This document shows, in pieces, positions 1 to 8,464 of a stretch of 64,000 nucleotides of DNA (position 1 is its first letter; each line of letters starts with the position of its first letter). Location: contig SVER01000012.1 of the NCBI GenBank assembly GCA_015057315.1, positions 1-64,000 of the forward strand, written 5' to 3'. The position numbers were made by a program, and so were the translations under genes. The notes beneath the pieces were generated by a model, which made no database searches, was not told the DNA's origin, and saw only the letters and a list, made by a program, of their open reading frames with translations. This DNA is from Pseudobutyrivibrio ruminis (GTDB taxonomy: Bacteria > Bacillota > Clostridia > Lachnospirales > Lachnospiraceae).

Positions 1-54
1 CTTTGCGCCCTTTGCTACAGGACACATGTTTTCTACTTCTTTTGTGTAAATCAT
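1..54 (-). CDS. 5' end of an unidentified gene cut by the left edge
   Basis: An ATG at 54-52 is preceded by a clear AAAGGAG ribosome binding site (about 62-68). The 18 visible codons read MIYTKEVENMCPVAKGAK with no stop. The Cys-Pro near residue 11 could belong to a metal or redox site, but the fragment is too short to name. It is a real gene start judging by the binding site. It lies in the same direction as the ydjGHI-like operon, behind that operon's terminator hairpin, so it is probably a separate transcription unit. Confidence 0.55.
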   Translation of the reverse strand, partial: MIYTKEVENMCPVAKGAK

Positions 55-117
55 TGTAGAACTCCTTTCTTCGTTCAATAACCATTAATATATTGCTACT
101 ACATTAATGACATGATA

Positions 118-140
118 AATAAGCGCACTTGCGCGTTATT
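118..140 (-). terminator. Hairpin after the TPM-domain gene
   Basis: AATAAGCGC, loop ACTT, then GCGCGTTATT forms a stem with one bulge. On the minus strand it is followed by a T-rich TTATTTATC. It lies between the TPM gene stop and the left-edge gene and probably ends the three-gene operon. The U-run is weak. Confidence 0.5.
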
Positions 141-214
141 GATTACATTTTCTCACTTTCTGTGGATTTAGTAAAGTCTAAATTTAGGATTTTGTTAAAA
201 AATTATCTAAATCT

Positions 215-1015
215 TTAGAAGCTGTGACCGCCGCTTGAATGTCCACCAGATGAATGACTACTGAAAGAACCGCTTGAATGGCTACTTGAATGGCCGCCAC
301 TATAACCTCCGCTATAAGATGAACCGCCTCCGAAAGATGAGCCAGAAGATTCAACAACCCTTACAATATGTCGTTTTGCAGTATCATAAACGGTAGCTGT
401 AGCAATAACTCCCGCTCCTGTCATAATAATCTCACGTTCTTCTGTATCCAGGCTAAGCTTTGATCTCTTTCGCATTGCTATGAAAAATGGCGTCAAGAAC
501 CCAATAATTAGCGATATTAGTGCTGTAACAATGATTCGCATAGGTCGAAGTACAAAGCCATCATTCACGATAACATCAGCCTGTTCAAAGGCATTCAACA
601 TGCAGTCGTAATATTCTCCATTCATAGCATATCTGTATACATTATCTGTAACATCCTGCTCGTCGGATTTTTTTAATAAAAATCTGGTGTCACCATAGCC
701 TGAAAGAATGATTTCTCTGTGATACATGTCTATGATGAAAGCAATTCCTGCCTGAGTATCATCATATTTATTATTATAATAAGACTCCAAAATTTCATCA
801 GTGCTTCTGCCAAAATCATTTTCCTCTGTCGTTACAGCAACATAGTTTAAACTTCCATCTAGAGATTCTAAATACTTCTGCAAATCATCACGTTCATCCT
901 CTGTAAGAAGCTTCGCGTCATCAGCAATATAAACATTGGAAGCTGCAGCTTTGGCACTATAGGATATAGCCAAAAGCATAATGAAGCAAATCAAAAAATA
1001 ATATAATTTACGCAC
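215..1015 (-). CDS. TPM-domain membrane protein (YdjH-like) with Gly/Ser/His tail
   Basis: This 266-residue protein has a signal peptide (about 1-23), a TPM domain (about 26-145; family PF04536), one membrane segment (about 158-182, IIVTALISLIIGF) and a low-complexity C-terminal tail of GGHSS/GGYS units. The start is GTG at 1015, with GGAGG about 6 bases upstream, and it overlaps the end of the upstream gene by 8 bases. The order SPFH protein, zinc-ribbon membrane protein, TPM protein matches the B. subtilis ydjG/ydjH/ydjI genes, where YdjG and YdjH sit in the membrane and recruit the flotillin-like YdjI together with PspA. A role in membrane stress is inferred from that match. No pspA gene is visible here. 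Confidence 0.8.
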   Translation of the reverse strand: MRKLYYFLICFIMLLAISYSAKAAASNVYIADDAKLLTEDERDDLQKYLESLDGSLNYVAVTTEENDFGRSTDEILESYYNNKYDDTQAGIAFIIDMYHREIILSGYGDTRFLLKKSDEQDVTDNVYRYAMNGEYYDCMLNAFEQADVIVNDGFVLRPMRIIVTALISLIIGFLTPFFIAMRKRSKLSLDTEEREIIMTGAGVIATATVYDTAKRHIVRVVESSGSSFGGGSSYSGGYSGGHSSSHSSGSFSSHSSGGHSSGGHSF

Positions 1016-2627
1016 GATTAAGCCCTCCTCCCGTTTTTAAAAATTGTGGAGATGGGTGTGTTGCATATCTGTTATATTCATCAACAATTGCTTTGACAGA
1101 AATAACAATCACAACAAATACAACAATAAGTGCACCGTAATAAACAAAATCATTAGGTAAATTAATTAGTCGTACAATCAAGGCCATTCCCCAGCTGATT
1201 ATGCCAAGGCTCATAACCTTTTTATCCCCTTCCTTGACGCTTATTAATGCCAAAACAACCAGCACAATACTTGCTAAATAGCAGGTAAACTTAAAAAAGT
1301 GTAGTAAAACAATCAATGCCTCAAGCATAAAATAGAGTGCTGCAGGGGCAAATATTACTAAAGCTATTCCAAAGAAACCAAGCATGGCAAAGAAATCAAA
1401 TAAGATTTTCTTTAGACTTTTAGTCTTCTTTTGCTCATGATTTTGCTCCTTCATTTCTTTTGAAAGGTTTTCCCTAGATGCAAAATAGCCCTTATCATCT
1501 AAATGATTATCGAATCGATAAATCTTATAGGCTAAATTTGCACCTATATAGGCAATAATCGAAGAAACTAACGCCGCAAAGACGCAAAGATTCTTCACAT
1601 CATAACTAAAGCTTACAATATAACTGCTTAAATACAAAAAGATAAAAATAAGTATCGAGGTTATAAAGCCAGCCCTAAAAAGTTTTCTTTTATCAATCGG
1701 CATATCCACATAGGTCTTACCAGTTTGGCCATTGATTACAGAATAGGCTACTCTATCTCCATAGCTTGTAGTCAAAAAATACATTGGCAAATAAACACCT
1801 TCAGTACCATTGCTTTTTATTTTGTTAATAAGCTCTTTATTTATTTTCTTTTCCTCCTCAGAATTCAGAGGATAACTACAAGTTTCTTTTTTTGTCTTTT
1901 GCTGAAGATAGTCAATTGCTTTTTCTGTTGATTCTCCCAAATATAATTCCATATCCACTGTAGAATTTTCAACATAAAAGCCAGCTAAGTAATTTGGATT
2001 AAATTCACGTAAGTCCTCCATTGAGAAGGGTTCCAATTGACTTGAAATAGTATCATCCAAAGATTGAGAAGCATCATAAGGAATTTGAATATGGTCTACA
2101 TCATAGGACAAATTCACATTAGCCCTATCGGTATATTCATAATCCCCAAGGGCATAAATGTGCTCTCCCCTATACTCAAAGCTGTCGTGTAACTCAAAAT
2201 CATATAGATAATATGGCATATATAATCCAACCATCTTATTTATATTCTCATCTTTGTTTAGTCCATCAGGGGTGAAGGGAATACCCTTTGTCGCTTTCTC
2301 ATACTTTTCCTTAGCAAGTTCTTTATGGATAGTAAAAGGAATAATGTATTTGGGAACACCAGTCTTAGAGAATTTTTCCTCCATAGTAGCCTGAGTTCCG
2401 CAATATGGACAAAACTCCATACCATCGTTATCAATAAGCTGTATTTCTCCAGCACAATTAGGACAGATATAGATTCTCGTATCCATACCTGCCTCTTCAA
2501 TCTTTACAGGACTTTTATAGTCTGCGGATTTATAGTAATGACCACAGGAAGTACATTTTAATTTTCCTGACTTAGGAGAAAATATCAGTTGCCCATTACA
2601 ATTAGGGCAAGGAAACATTGTTGCCAT
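1008..2627 (-). CDS. Double zinc-ribbon multi-spanning membrane protein (YdjG-like)
   Basis: The 539-residue protein begins with two zinc ribbons (CPNC...CTSC at about 7-29 and CPNC...CPYC at about 55-76). A soluble middle region follows, with many Tyr and acidic residues and conserved-looking stretches such as MPYYLYDFELHDSF. The C-terminal 230 residues hold four to six hydrophobic segments (about 315-515). It sits 13 bases after the SPFH gene and overlaps the TPM gene, so the three are translated as one operon. By operon pattern it corresponds to B. subtilis YdjG, the membrane partner of the TPM protein. Its molecular function is unknown; the ribbons probably make protein contacts. Confidence 0.75.
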   Translation of the reverse strand: MATMFPCPNCNGQLIFSPKSGKLKCTSCGHYYKSADYKSPVKIEEAGMDTRIYICPNCAGEIQLIDNDGMEFCPYCGTQATMEEKFSKTGVPKYIIPFTIHKELAKEKYEKATKGIPFTPDGLNKDENINKMVGLYMPYYLYDFELHDSFEYRGEHIYALGDYEYTDRANVNLSYDVDHIQIPYDASQSLDDTISSQLEPFSMEDLREFNPNYLAGFYVENSTVDMELYLGESTEKAIDYLQQKTKKETCSYPLNSEEEKKINKELINKIKSNGTEGVYLPMYFLTTSYGDRVAYSVINGQTGKTYVDMPIDKRKLFRAGFITSILIFIFLYLSSYIVSFSYDVKNLCVFAALVSSIIAYIGANLAYKIYRFDNHLDDKGYFASRENLSKEMKEQNHEQKKTKSLKKILFDFFAMLGFFGIALVIFAPAALYFMLEALIVLLHFFKFTCYLASIVLVVLALISVKEGDKKVMSLGIISWGMALIVRLINLPNDFVYYGALIVVFVVIVISVKAIVDEYNRYATHPSPQFLKTGGGLNRA

Positions 2628-2640
2628 TTAAATCTCCTAA

Positions 2641-3768
2641 CTATGGTCTTTTAGTACCACAATTTACACAAAAGTTACCAAAGTTTTCATTTCCGCAATT
2701 TGGGCAGAACCATCTATTTCCTGCAGCTGCGCCTCCATTTGCTGCGCCTGCCATCTGATTAGCACCTGTTGTAGCTGCTCCAGCATTTAATAAATCCTGA
2801 GCGTTTGCTCCACCAGCCTGCATTGCCATATTCATTCCCATAAAGCCCATCATAGCCCCATTAGGATTGCTTGCTGCATTTTTCATAGCCTCTGCCTGTG
2901 CACCGATTAATGCTGCACCTGCCATAGACTGATTTCTAAAGGCACCAGTCTTCTGAAGCTCTTTAAGAGTAGCCGCATCCTCATCAGGGATTACAGTTGT
3001 AAGAATCTGAACAGATGTAATTGCAAGACCGTACTTATTAGTCCAGTCTGAATTAAGCTCTTCTCCCATTGCTTCAGACATTTCCTTAGTGTAGCTAGGA
3101 ATTCCAGAAGGTCTAACCCCTAAATTAGTAAGTTTTCCAAGAGCTGGCTGTAAAGCTGCAATAAATGTAGCTCTAAGCTGGTTCTGAATATCTTCTATTG
3201 TATATTCATCCTTAACATTTCCAGCCAAAGAAACATATAACTGGGTAGGATCAGAAACTCTCATGCTGTAATTTCCGTTACATTTAAGAGTTGTATCCAT
3301 ATCAAGTCCAACATTATTATCAAGAATTCTAAAAGGAATTGGGCTAGGTGTACCAAACTTAAGCCCCACAATATCCTTTGTGTTTACAAAATAAACCCTC
3401 TGCTGAACAGGCTTTTCACCGCCAAAAGTAAATCTTCGGCCAAATTCCTTGAAAATATCACCGAAATCTCCAGCAAAAATAGATGCTGAGCCGTTTTCTT
3501 CCCACTCATAAGCACCTGGCTCTGCTGCCACATCTATAACCTTTCCGCTATCAACCAAAATAGCGCACTGACCTTCATTAACAATAATGGCAGAGCCCTT
3601 TGTAATTACGTCAGCATCCCCTTTTGTATTAGAGCTTCTTCCAGAAACCTTATGGTCTGCTCTTTTAACTAAAGTATCAGCAGACATGGAATCTGAGACA
3701 AAAAGTTCCTTCCACTGATTTGCAAGTTCGCCAGAAACTGAACCTTTAAATGCTTGTATTAATCCCAT
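2641..3768 (-). CDS. ydjI: SPFH-domain protein with C-terminal zinc ribbon (YdjI-like)
   Basis: The protein is about 375 residues. The ORF-track start (MGGEK) is actually the ribosome binding site: GGGAGGAG lies just before ATGGGATTAAT, so the protein starts MGLIQAFKGS. An SPFH/virion-core-like domain fills about 1-280. A Met/Ala/Gly-rich linker (GAAT, GGAAAG) follows, and the end is a zinc ribbon, CPNCGNENFGNFCVNCG. There is no signal peptide or membrane segment, so it is a soluble flotillin-like scaffold, presumably recruited to the membrane by the two downstream gene products. The family in B. subtilis is YdjI, linked to PspA. It is first in the operon. Confidence 0.85.
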   Translation of the reverse strand: MGLIQAFKGSVSGELANQWKELFVSDSMSADTLVKRADHKVSGRSSNTKGDADVITKGSAIIVNEGQCAILVDSGKVIDVAAEPGAYEWEENGSASIFAGDFGDIFKEFGRRFTFGGEKPVQQRVYFVNTKDIVGLKFGTPSPIPFRILDNNVGLDMDTTLKCNGNYSMRVSDPTQLYVSLAGNVKDEYTIEDIQNQLRATFIAALQPALGKLTNLGVRPSGIPSYTKEMSEAMGEELNSDWTNKYGLAITSVQILTTVIPDEDAATLKELQKTGAFRNQSMAGAALIGAQAEAMKNAASNPNGAMMGFMGMNMAMQAGGANAQDLLNAGAATTGANQMAGAANGGAAAGNRWFCPNCGNENFGNFCVNCGTKRP

Positions 3769-3812
3769 TTTTTCTCCTCCCATAAATAAAGAATCTTTTA
3801 ATATTTTACCAA

Positions 3813-3842
3813 AAAGGACCCATCCTATAAAGAATGAGTCCT
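3813..3842 (-). terminator. Terminator of the beta-helix protein gene
   Basis: On the minus strand AGGACTCAT pairs with ATGGGTCCT (one G-U pair) and is followed by TTTTTGG. It lies 18 bases past the stop of the upstream gene. Confidence 0.7.
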
Positions 3843-3859
3843 AAAAAATCTTAAATTTA

Positions 3860-4528
3860 TTAATTTTTCTTAACAATGTTATCCTGGCTCTTGAAAATGC
3901 TGTCAGCCTCTACTACTCCACGAACTGGAGAAAGAGGATATACATTAGAACGAGGACAAACTACAGTACCAGGATTAAGTACTGAGTTACAACCAACCTC
4001 TACGTTGTCTCCAAGCATAGCTCCAAATTTCTTTAATCCTGTTTCAATTTTTTCACCATCACGAGATTTTACAACAACAAGCGTCTTATCCTGCTTTACA
4101 TTGGATGTAATTGAACCAGCACCCATGTGTGACTTGTAACCTAAAACAGAATCTCCAACGTAATTGTAATGTGGAACCTGAACATTATTAAAAAGAACTA
4201 CGTTCTTAAGCTCTGTAGAGTTACCAACTACGCAGTTCTTACCTACGATAGCTGAGCCTCTAATAAAGGCACACTGTCTAACCTCTGCATCCTCATCAAT
4301 AATTAGTGGACCATGAAGATATGCTGAATCAAAAACTGTAGCAGACTTTGCTACCCAAATATCCTCGCCTCTCTTTTCATACTTTTGGGGATCAAGAGTA
4401 GGACCAAGCTTCTTAATGAAATCAGAAATCTCTGGGAGAACCTCCCATGGATATTCCTTACCCTCAAACAAATCCTTAGCAATAGTCTCGTTTAAATTAT
4501 ACATAGATTTAATTTTGCACTGTTCCAT
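3860..4528 (-). CDS. Left-handed beta-helix acyltransferase-like protein (GlmU C-terminal type)
   Basis: This 222-residue protein starts at MEQCKIKSMY, chosen because AGGAG lies 8 bases before that ATG; the longer ORF start has no binding site. The centre has hexapeptide-repeat character (VAKSATVFDSAYLHGPLIIDEDAEV, IRGSAIVGKNCVVGNS, LGDNVEVGCNSVLNPGTVV), which is the left-handed beta-helix of nucleotide-sugar acetyltransferases such as the GlmU C-terminus. There is no nucleotidyltransferase domain, so it is not a full GlmU. The N-terminal 60 residues (PWEVLPEISDFIKKLG) are typical of stand-alone clostridial proteins annotated as UDP-N-acetylglucosamine pyrophosphorylase-related. The substrate is unknown. 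It is 20 bases downstream of topB and probably cotranscribed. Confidence 0.75.
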   Translation of the reverse strand: MEQCKIKSMYNLNETIAKDLFEGKEYPWEVLPEISDFIKKLGPTLDPQKYEKRGEDIWVAKSATVFDSAYLHGPLIIDEDAEVRQCAFIRGSAIVGKNCVVGNSTELKNVVLFNNVQVPHYNYVGDSVLGYKSHMGAGSITSNVKQDKTLVVVKSRDGEKIETGLKKFGAMLGDNVEVGCNSVLNPGTVVCPRSNVYPLSPVRGVVEADSIFKSQDNIVKKN

Positions 4529-4548
4529 TATTATACTCCTATCATGCA

Positions 4549-7500
4549 TTATTGTTGACCATTATAATTTTCAAACTCAAACTCAGTTCTAAATTCATTA
4601 TTGAGTTTAAGTCTCGCATCAAAGAATAAACCTTTTTTACTCAAAAATCCAGTAATAACATCTGTCTTTTTCTCAAGAATAAGTTTCTTAAACTGGTCTT
4701 CCGGAATATCCACACCTGCTACCTTACCTACATAAAAGCTACAGCTATCCACATTGTCCCTAATATTATTCTTACAGCGATACCCAAAATGATTCTTAAT
4801 AATTGGTTCACCGCATTTAGGGCACTTAAGACCTGGCATAACCTTTTCTTCATCCTCAAAAACAAACTTAATTCCAGATACCTTGCCATTTTCATCCTTG
4901 TTAAGCGCTAGCTTGGCATCAAATTTTGTTCCTTTCTTTGATTTAAAGCCAGATATAGTAGATGTTATACCTTCTTTTAATAATTCTTTAACCTGTGCTT
5001 CCTTAAGCTTAACACCAGCAATTTGGCCAATGTTAAAGCCACAGGAATTATCAGGATCATCCTTCTTATAATTGCTACAACCGTAACCAAATGGTGTTAC
5101 AACTATCTTGCCCCCACAAATAGGACATGAAACATCCTTAATATCCTTAGCTTCTACATTATCAAAATCAAAAGAAACTTCGCTTTTTCCTGTTTCTTCA
5201 TTCTTTTTAAGAAGCAGACAGGCATCAAATTTCTTTCCTGATTTTCCTTTAAAGCCCCTGATAGTCTTAGTATGGCCTTCTGTTAACAATTCCTTGGCAT
5301 CAGCATCTGTAAGCTTTTTGGATGCTATTTCTCCAAGAACAAAGCCACATTTATTGTCACTATCAAAATACTTTTCACAGGCAAAGCCAAAATTAGTCTT
5401 AATAATCTTACTGCCGCAGTCCGGACAAGCTACATCAGCTAAATAGTTTGGCTCTACATCATCAAAATCAAACTGGGCCTCAGTTCTACCAGTTTCTTCA
5501 TTTTTCTTAAGAATAAGCCTTGCATCAAATTTCTTTCCTGACTTTCCTTTGAATCCACGTATAGTTTCTGACTTACCATTAAGTAGCAGCTCAGTGACAA
5601 CTCCGCCTCCAATATTTTTACCAGCAATTGTCTTTCCTATATAAAACTTGCAGGAATTTTCATCTTTGGCATTAAAGTTAGCACAGCCATAACCGCTAGG
5701 ACGAATCAAAATATCGCCGCCGCAATCAGGACATTTGCAGCCTTCTAGCTTTTCAGCTTCTATTCCATCAAAGTTAAAGCTAAGAACCTTCTTGCCTTCT
5801 TCGTTTTCCTTAAGCTGAATCCTTGCACTAAATTTCTGATTGGTTTTAGATTTAAAGCCTGTAAGGACTTCTGTAATACCATTCTCCAAAAGTGATTTCA
5901 GTTCATCCTCAGATAGCCTTCTAGAGGCAATTTCTCCAACAGAAAAATAACACTGATTCTCTTCCTGGAAGCGATGCTCACATGCAAAACCATAGCCTGT
6001 TTTCGAAATCCTGCCACCGCAAACAGGACAATTCATTCCTTCTATATATTCTGTAGGTGTTTCAGAGAAGTCAAAGCTTACATTAAACTCTCCGTCTTCA
6101 TTCTTGCCAAGCTTAAGAACTGATTTAAAGGGCTTATTTGACTTACTCTTAAAGCCTTCTATTAAATCGGTCTTACCTTCTAAAATAAGCTTTTTAAATT
6201 GTTCCTCTGAAAGGTCAACTCCAGCTATAGCGCCAATACTAAATCTACATTTAATTTCGTCGTTAGTGTAGTTACTGCAGCCATAGCCAAAGGATGTAGT
6301 TGTAAGCTCACCTCCGCAGGCTGGACACTTTATACCAAGTGGCTTTCTGGTGGCAAGCCCCTTAGATTCCTTACCTGTAAACTGATTAATATTAAGAGCA
6401 ATAGTCTGTGTTAAATCCTGCTCTATCATATTCTTGGTTTCAGTACGGATGTATTCCTCTAGCTCATTACGATAATCACCAAACTCAACTGTTCCGTTAA
6501 TGATTCCCTCTAAGCCCTTTTCCCAGTTAGCAGTCTGCTCTGGCTTAAGAAGACTTGGGGCTGTAAGAAGAACTACCTCGTAAATCATCTCTCCCAGCTT
6601 TTCAGGAGTGATTACCTGAGTCTTGTTGTTCTGATTTAAGTAACCAATTCTTACAAGTTTTTCTAAGATTTCACCTCTGGTAGCAGATGTACCTATTCCA
6701 GTTGTTTTAATCTGTTCTCTAAGCTCTTCATCCTCAATAAGCTTTCCTGCATTTTCCATTGCAAGAATCAAAGAACCTGATGTATATCTTTTAGGAGGTG
6801 ATGTTTTACCCTCCTTTAATTCAAAACCATTAACATCAATAGAATCACCAATGTTACAGCTTTCTACAAACTCTACAAACTTCTCTTTTGAGAAATCATC
6901 TTCTTCGTTTTCAGAATCATCTTCTGAATCCGTTCCTTCATTATTTTTGTTCTTTGGCAAACCTGCTATTTCTAAATAGCCAGGTTTAACTAACAATTTA
7001 GCTCCTGCAAAGAAACTTTCAGATTCTATCTTAACTTCTATCTTTACATTTTTATATTCCGCTGGTGGATAGAAAATAGACAGAAACCTGCGCACTATCA
7101 AATCATAAACCCTTTGACTAAGACTGGAAAGATTCTCTATACCATTACACTGACCTGTGGGAATAATAGCATAATGGTCAGTTACCTTGCTATCATCTGT
7201 ATAGCTGGTCTTCTCAATACCTATATATTTTCTGTCTGCAAGTATTTCATGTACATATTTAGCTGTTGGGCCGTAAGATTGCAGCTTATTAAGATTCTTA
7301 TTTATCTCCTTAGCAACAGCTGTAGTAAGTACTCTTGCATCAGTACGTGGGTATGTAGTGTACTTTTTCTCGTAAAGCTCCTGAATAATATCAAGTGTCT
7401 GGGCTGGAGAAATCTTAAATCTCTTTGAACATTCAGACTGTAGCTCAGCTAAGTTAAATAATAAAGGAGCTCTTTTCTTAGAAATGCCTGAATCCTTATC

Positions 7501-8361
7501 AGTAATTGTAGCATTCTTATTTGTTAATTCTTCAATTAATTTTTCAGCACTAGCCTTTTCTTTAAAGCCGTTCCCCTTATCTCCATATAATAGAGGGGAT
7601 TCGAAATACTTAGATGACTCTACAGCCTTCCATTCCGCTGGGAAATTTACATCAGAAAACTTTCCAAGCACCTTAAAAAATGGATCCTCATTAAAGCCCC
7701 TAATTTCCCGTTCTCTTTCAACAACCATACCAAGGACACAGGTCATAACTCTACCTATAGCTATAGCTGAATAGCTGGTTGTAGCTGCAGCATCATTAAT
7801 AAGCCTTCCATATTTAACAGACAATGCTCTTGAAAAATTAATTCCCAGGCTATAATCTTCTATGGTACGCATAATACCAGATGCGCCAAGCCTAGCGTAA
7901 TCGCTCATTGGCTTAGCTTCTTTAATACCACGCAAAATCTCATCATCCGTCTGGGAATCAATCCACACACGAAGCTCTGTCATGCCTTCACGAACGCCAC
8001 CGTAGTTTCTGATATTCTCCTCAATGGTCTGTCCTTCTTTTCCCGAGTCACCTGCCCAGTAAACAGTATCAATATCCTCTCTGTGAAGCAGCCCGTTAAC
8101 TACCTTATACTGATCCTTAGCGGATTCCACAACGCCGTATTTGTAATCCTTAGGTAAGAATGGCAAATCCTCAAGATTCCAGGTTTTGTATTTAATATCA
8201 TATTCTTCAGGATAAACCATCTGCACCAAATGACCGTAGCACCAGCTGATGACATATTCATTATTCTCTATAAAGCCATTCTGATTGCCAGAAACCCTTA
8301 GCACCCTGGCAAAATCCCTTGCAACAGATGGTTTCTCTGTGATAATTAAACTCTTTCCCAA
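4549..8361 (-). CDS. topB: Type IA DNA topoisomerase III with six zinc-ribbon/C-repeat modules
   Basis: The enzyme relaxes or decatenates DNA by single-strand passage. The N-terminal Toprim domain begins GKSLIITEKPSVARDFA; the catalytic Tyr lies in KYTTYPRTDARV near residue 337. The acidic Toprim motif reads AGDSGKEGQ where DPDREG is usual. After about residue 670 come six copies of a zinc ribbon (CPxCGG...GYGCSN type) plus a 40-50 residue repeat (GFKSK...F.A.L.L...). I start it at TTG (8361) with GGGAG 8 bases upstream. The ATG in the track lies inside the previous gene's terminator hairpin. At about 1270 residues it is nearly twice the usual 650-730. The core call is secure; the role of the long tail is unknown. 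Confidence 0.92.
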   Translation of the reverse strand: MGKSLIITEKPSVARDFARVLRVSGNQNGFIENNEYVISWCYGHLVQMVYPEEYDIKYKTWNLEDLPFLPKDYKYGVVESAKDQYKVVNGLLHREDIDTVYWAGDSGKEGQTIEENIRNYGGVREGMTELRVWIDSQTDDEILRGIKEAKPMSDYARLGASGIMRTIEDYSLGINFSRALSVKYGRLINDAAATTSYSAIAIGRVMTCVLGMVVEREREIRGFNEDPFFKVLGKFSDVNFPAEWKAVESSKYFESPLLYGDKGNGFKEKASAEKLIEELTNKNATITDKDSGISKKRAPLLFNLAELQSECSKRFKISPAQTLDIIQELYEKKYTTYPRTDARVLTTAVAKEINKNLNKLQSYGPTAKYVHEILADRKYIGIEKTSYTDDSKVTDHYAIIPTGQCNGIENLSSLSQRVYDLIVRRFLSIFYPPAEYKNVKIEVKIESESFFAGAKLLVKPGYLEIAGLPKNKNNEGTDSEDDSENEEDDFSKEKFVEFVESCNIGDSIDVNGFELKEGKTSPPKRYTSGSLILAMENAGKLIEDEELREQIKTTGIGTSATRGEILEKLVRIGYLNQNNKTQVITPEKLGEMIYEVVLLTAPSLLKPEQTANWEKGLEGIINGTVEFGDYRNELEEYIRTETKNMIEQDLTQTIALNINQFTGKESKGLATRKPLGIKCPACGGELTTTSFGYGCSNYTNDEIKCRFSIGAIAGVDLSEEQFKKLILEGKTDLIEGFKSKSNKPFKSVLKLGKNEDGEFNVSFDFSETPTEYIEGMNCPVCGGRISKTGYGFACEHRFQEENQCYFSVGEIASRRLSEDELKSLLENGITEVLTGFKSKTNQKFSARIQLKENEEGKKVLSFNFDGIEAEKLEGCKCPDCGGDILIRPSGYGCANFNAKDENSCKFYIGKTIAGKNIGGGVVTELLLNGKSETIRGFKGKSGKKFDARLILKKNEETGRTEAQFDFDDVEPNYLADVACPDCGSKIIKTNFGFACEKYFDSDNKCGFVLGEIASKKLTDADAKELLTEGHTKTIRGFKGKSGKKFDACLLLKKNEETGKSEVSFDFDNVEAKDIKDVSCPICGGKIVVTPFGYGCSNYKKDDPDNSCGFNIGQIAGVKLKEAQVKELLKEGITSTISGFKSKKGTKFDAKLALNKDENGKVSGIKFVFEDEEKVMPGLKCPKCGEPIIKNHFGYRCKNNIRDNVDSCSFYVGKVAGVDIPEDQFKKLILEKKTDVITGFLSKKGLFFDARLKLNNEFRTEFEFENYNGQQ

Positions 8362-8394
8362 ATCACTAAACTCCCTAAAAATTAATTTTAAAAT

Positions 8395-8435
8395 TAACAA
8401 AAGTCGAAGCCTTTGCATTGTACTGCAAAGGCTTC
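8395..8435 (-). terminator. Terminator of the AAA ATPase gene
   Basis: A perfect 12-bp stem GAAGCCTTTGCA/TGCAAAGGCTTC with a 6-base loop (8406-8435) is followed on the minus strand by TTTTGTTAATTTT. The track start of topB falls in this hairpin, which supports moving that start downstream. Confidence 0.85.
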
Positions 8436-8464
8436 AAGCATTATTAACTATTCAATTATATCAA

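Noticed and set aside
7114-7428. Plus-strand ORFs opposite topB (also 4883-5446 and 7484-7774)
   Set aside because: They mirror the topB codons and show no independent start signals.
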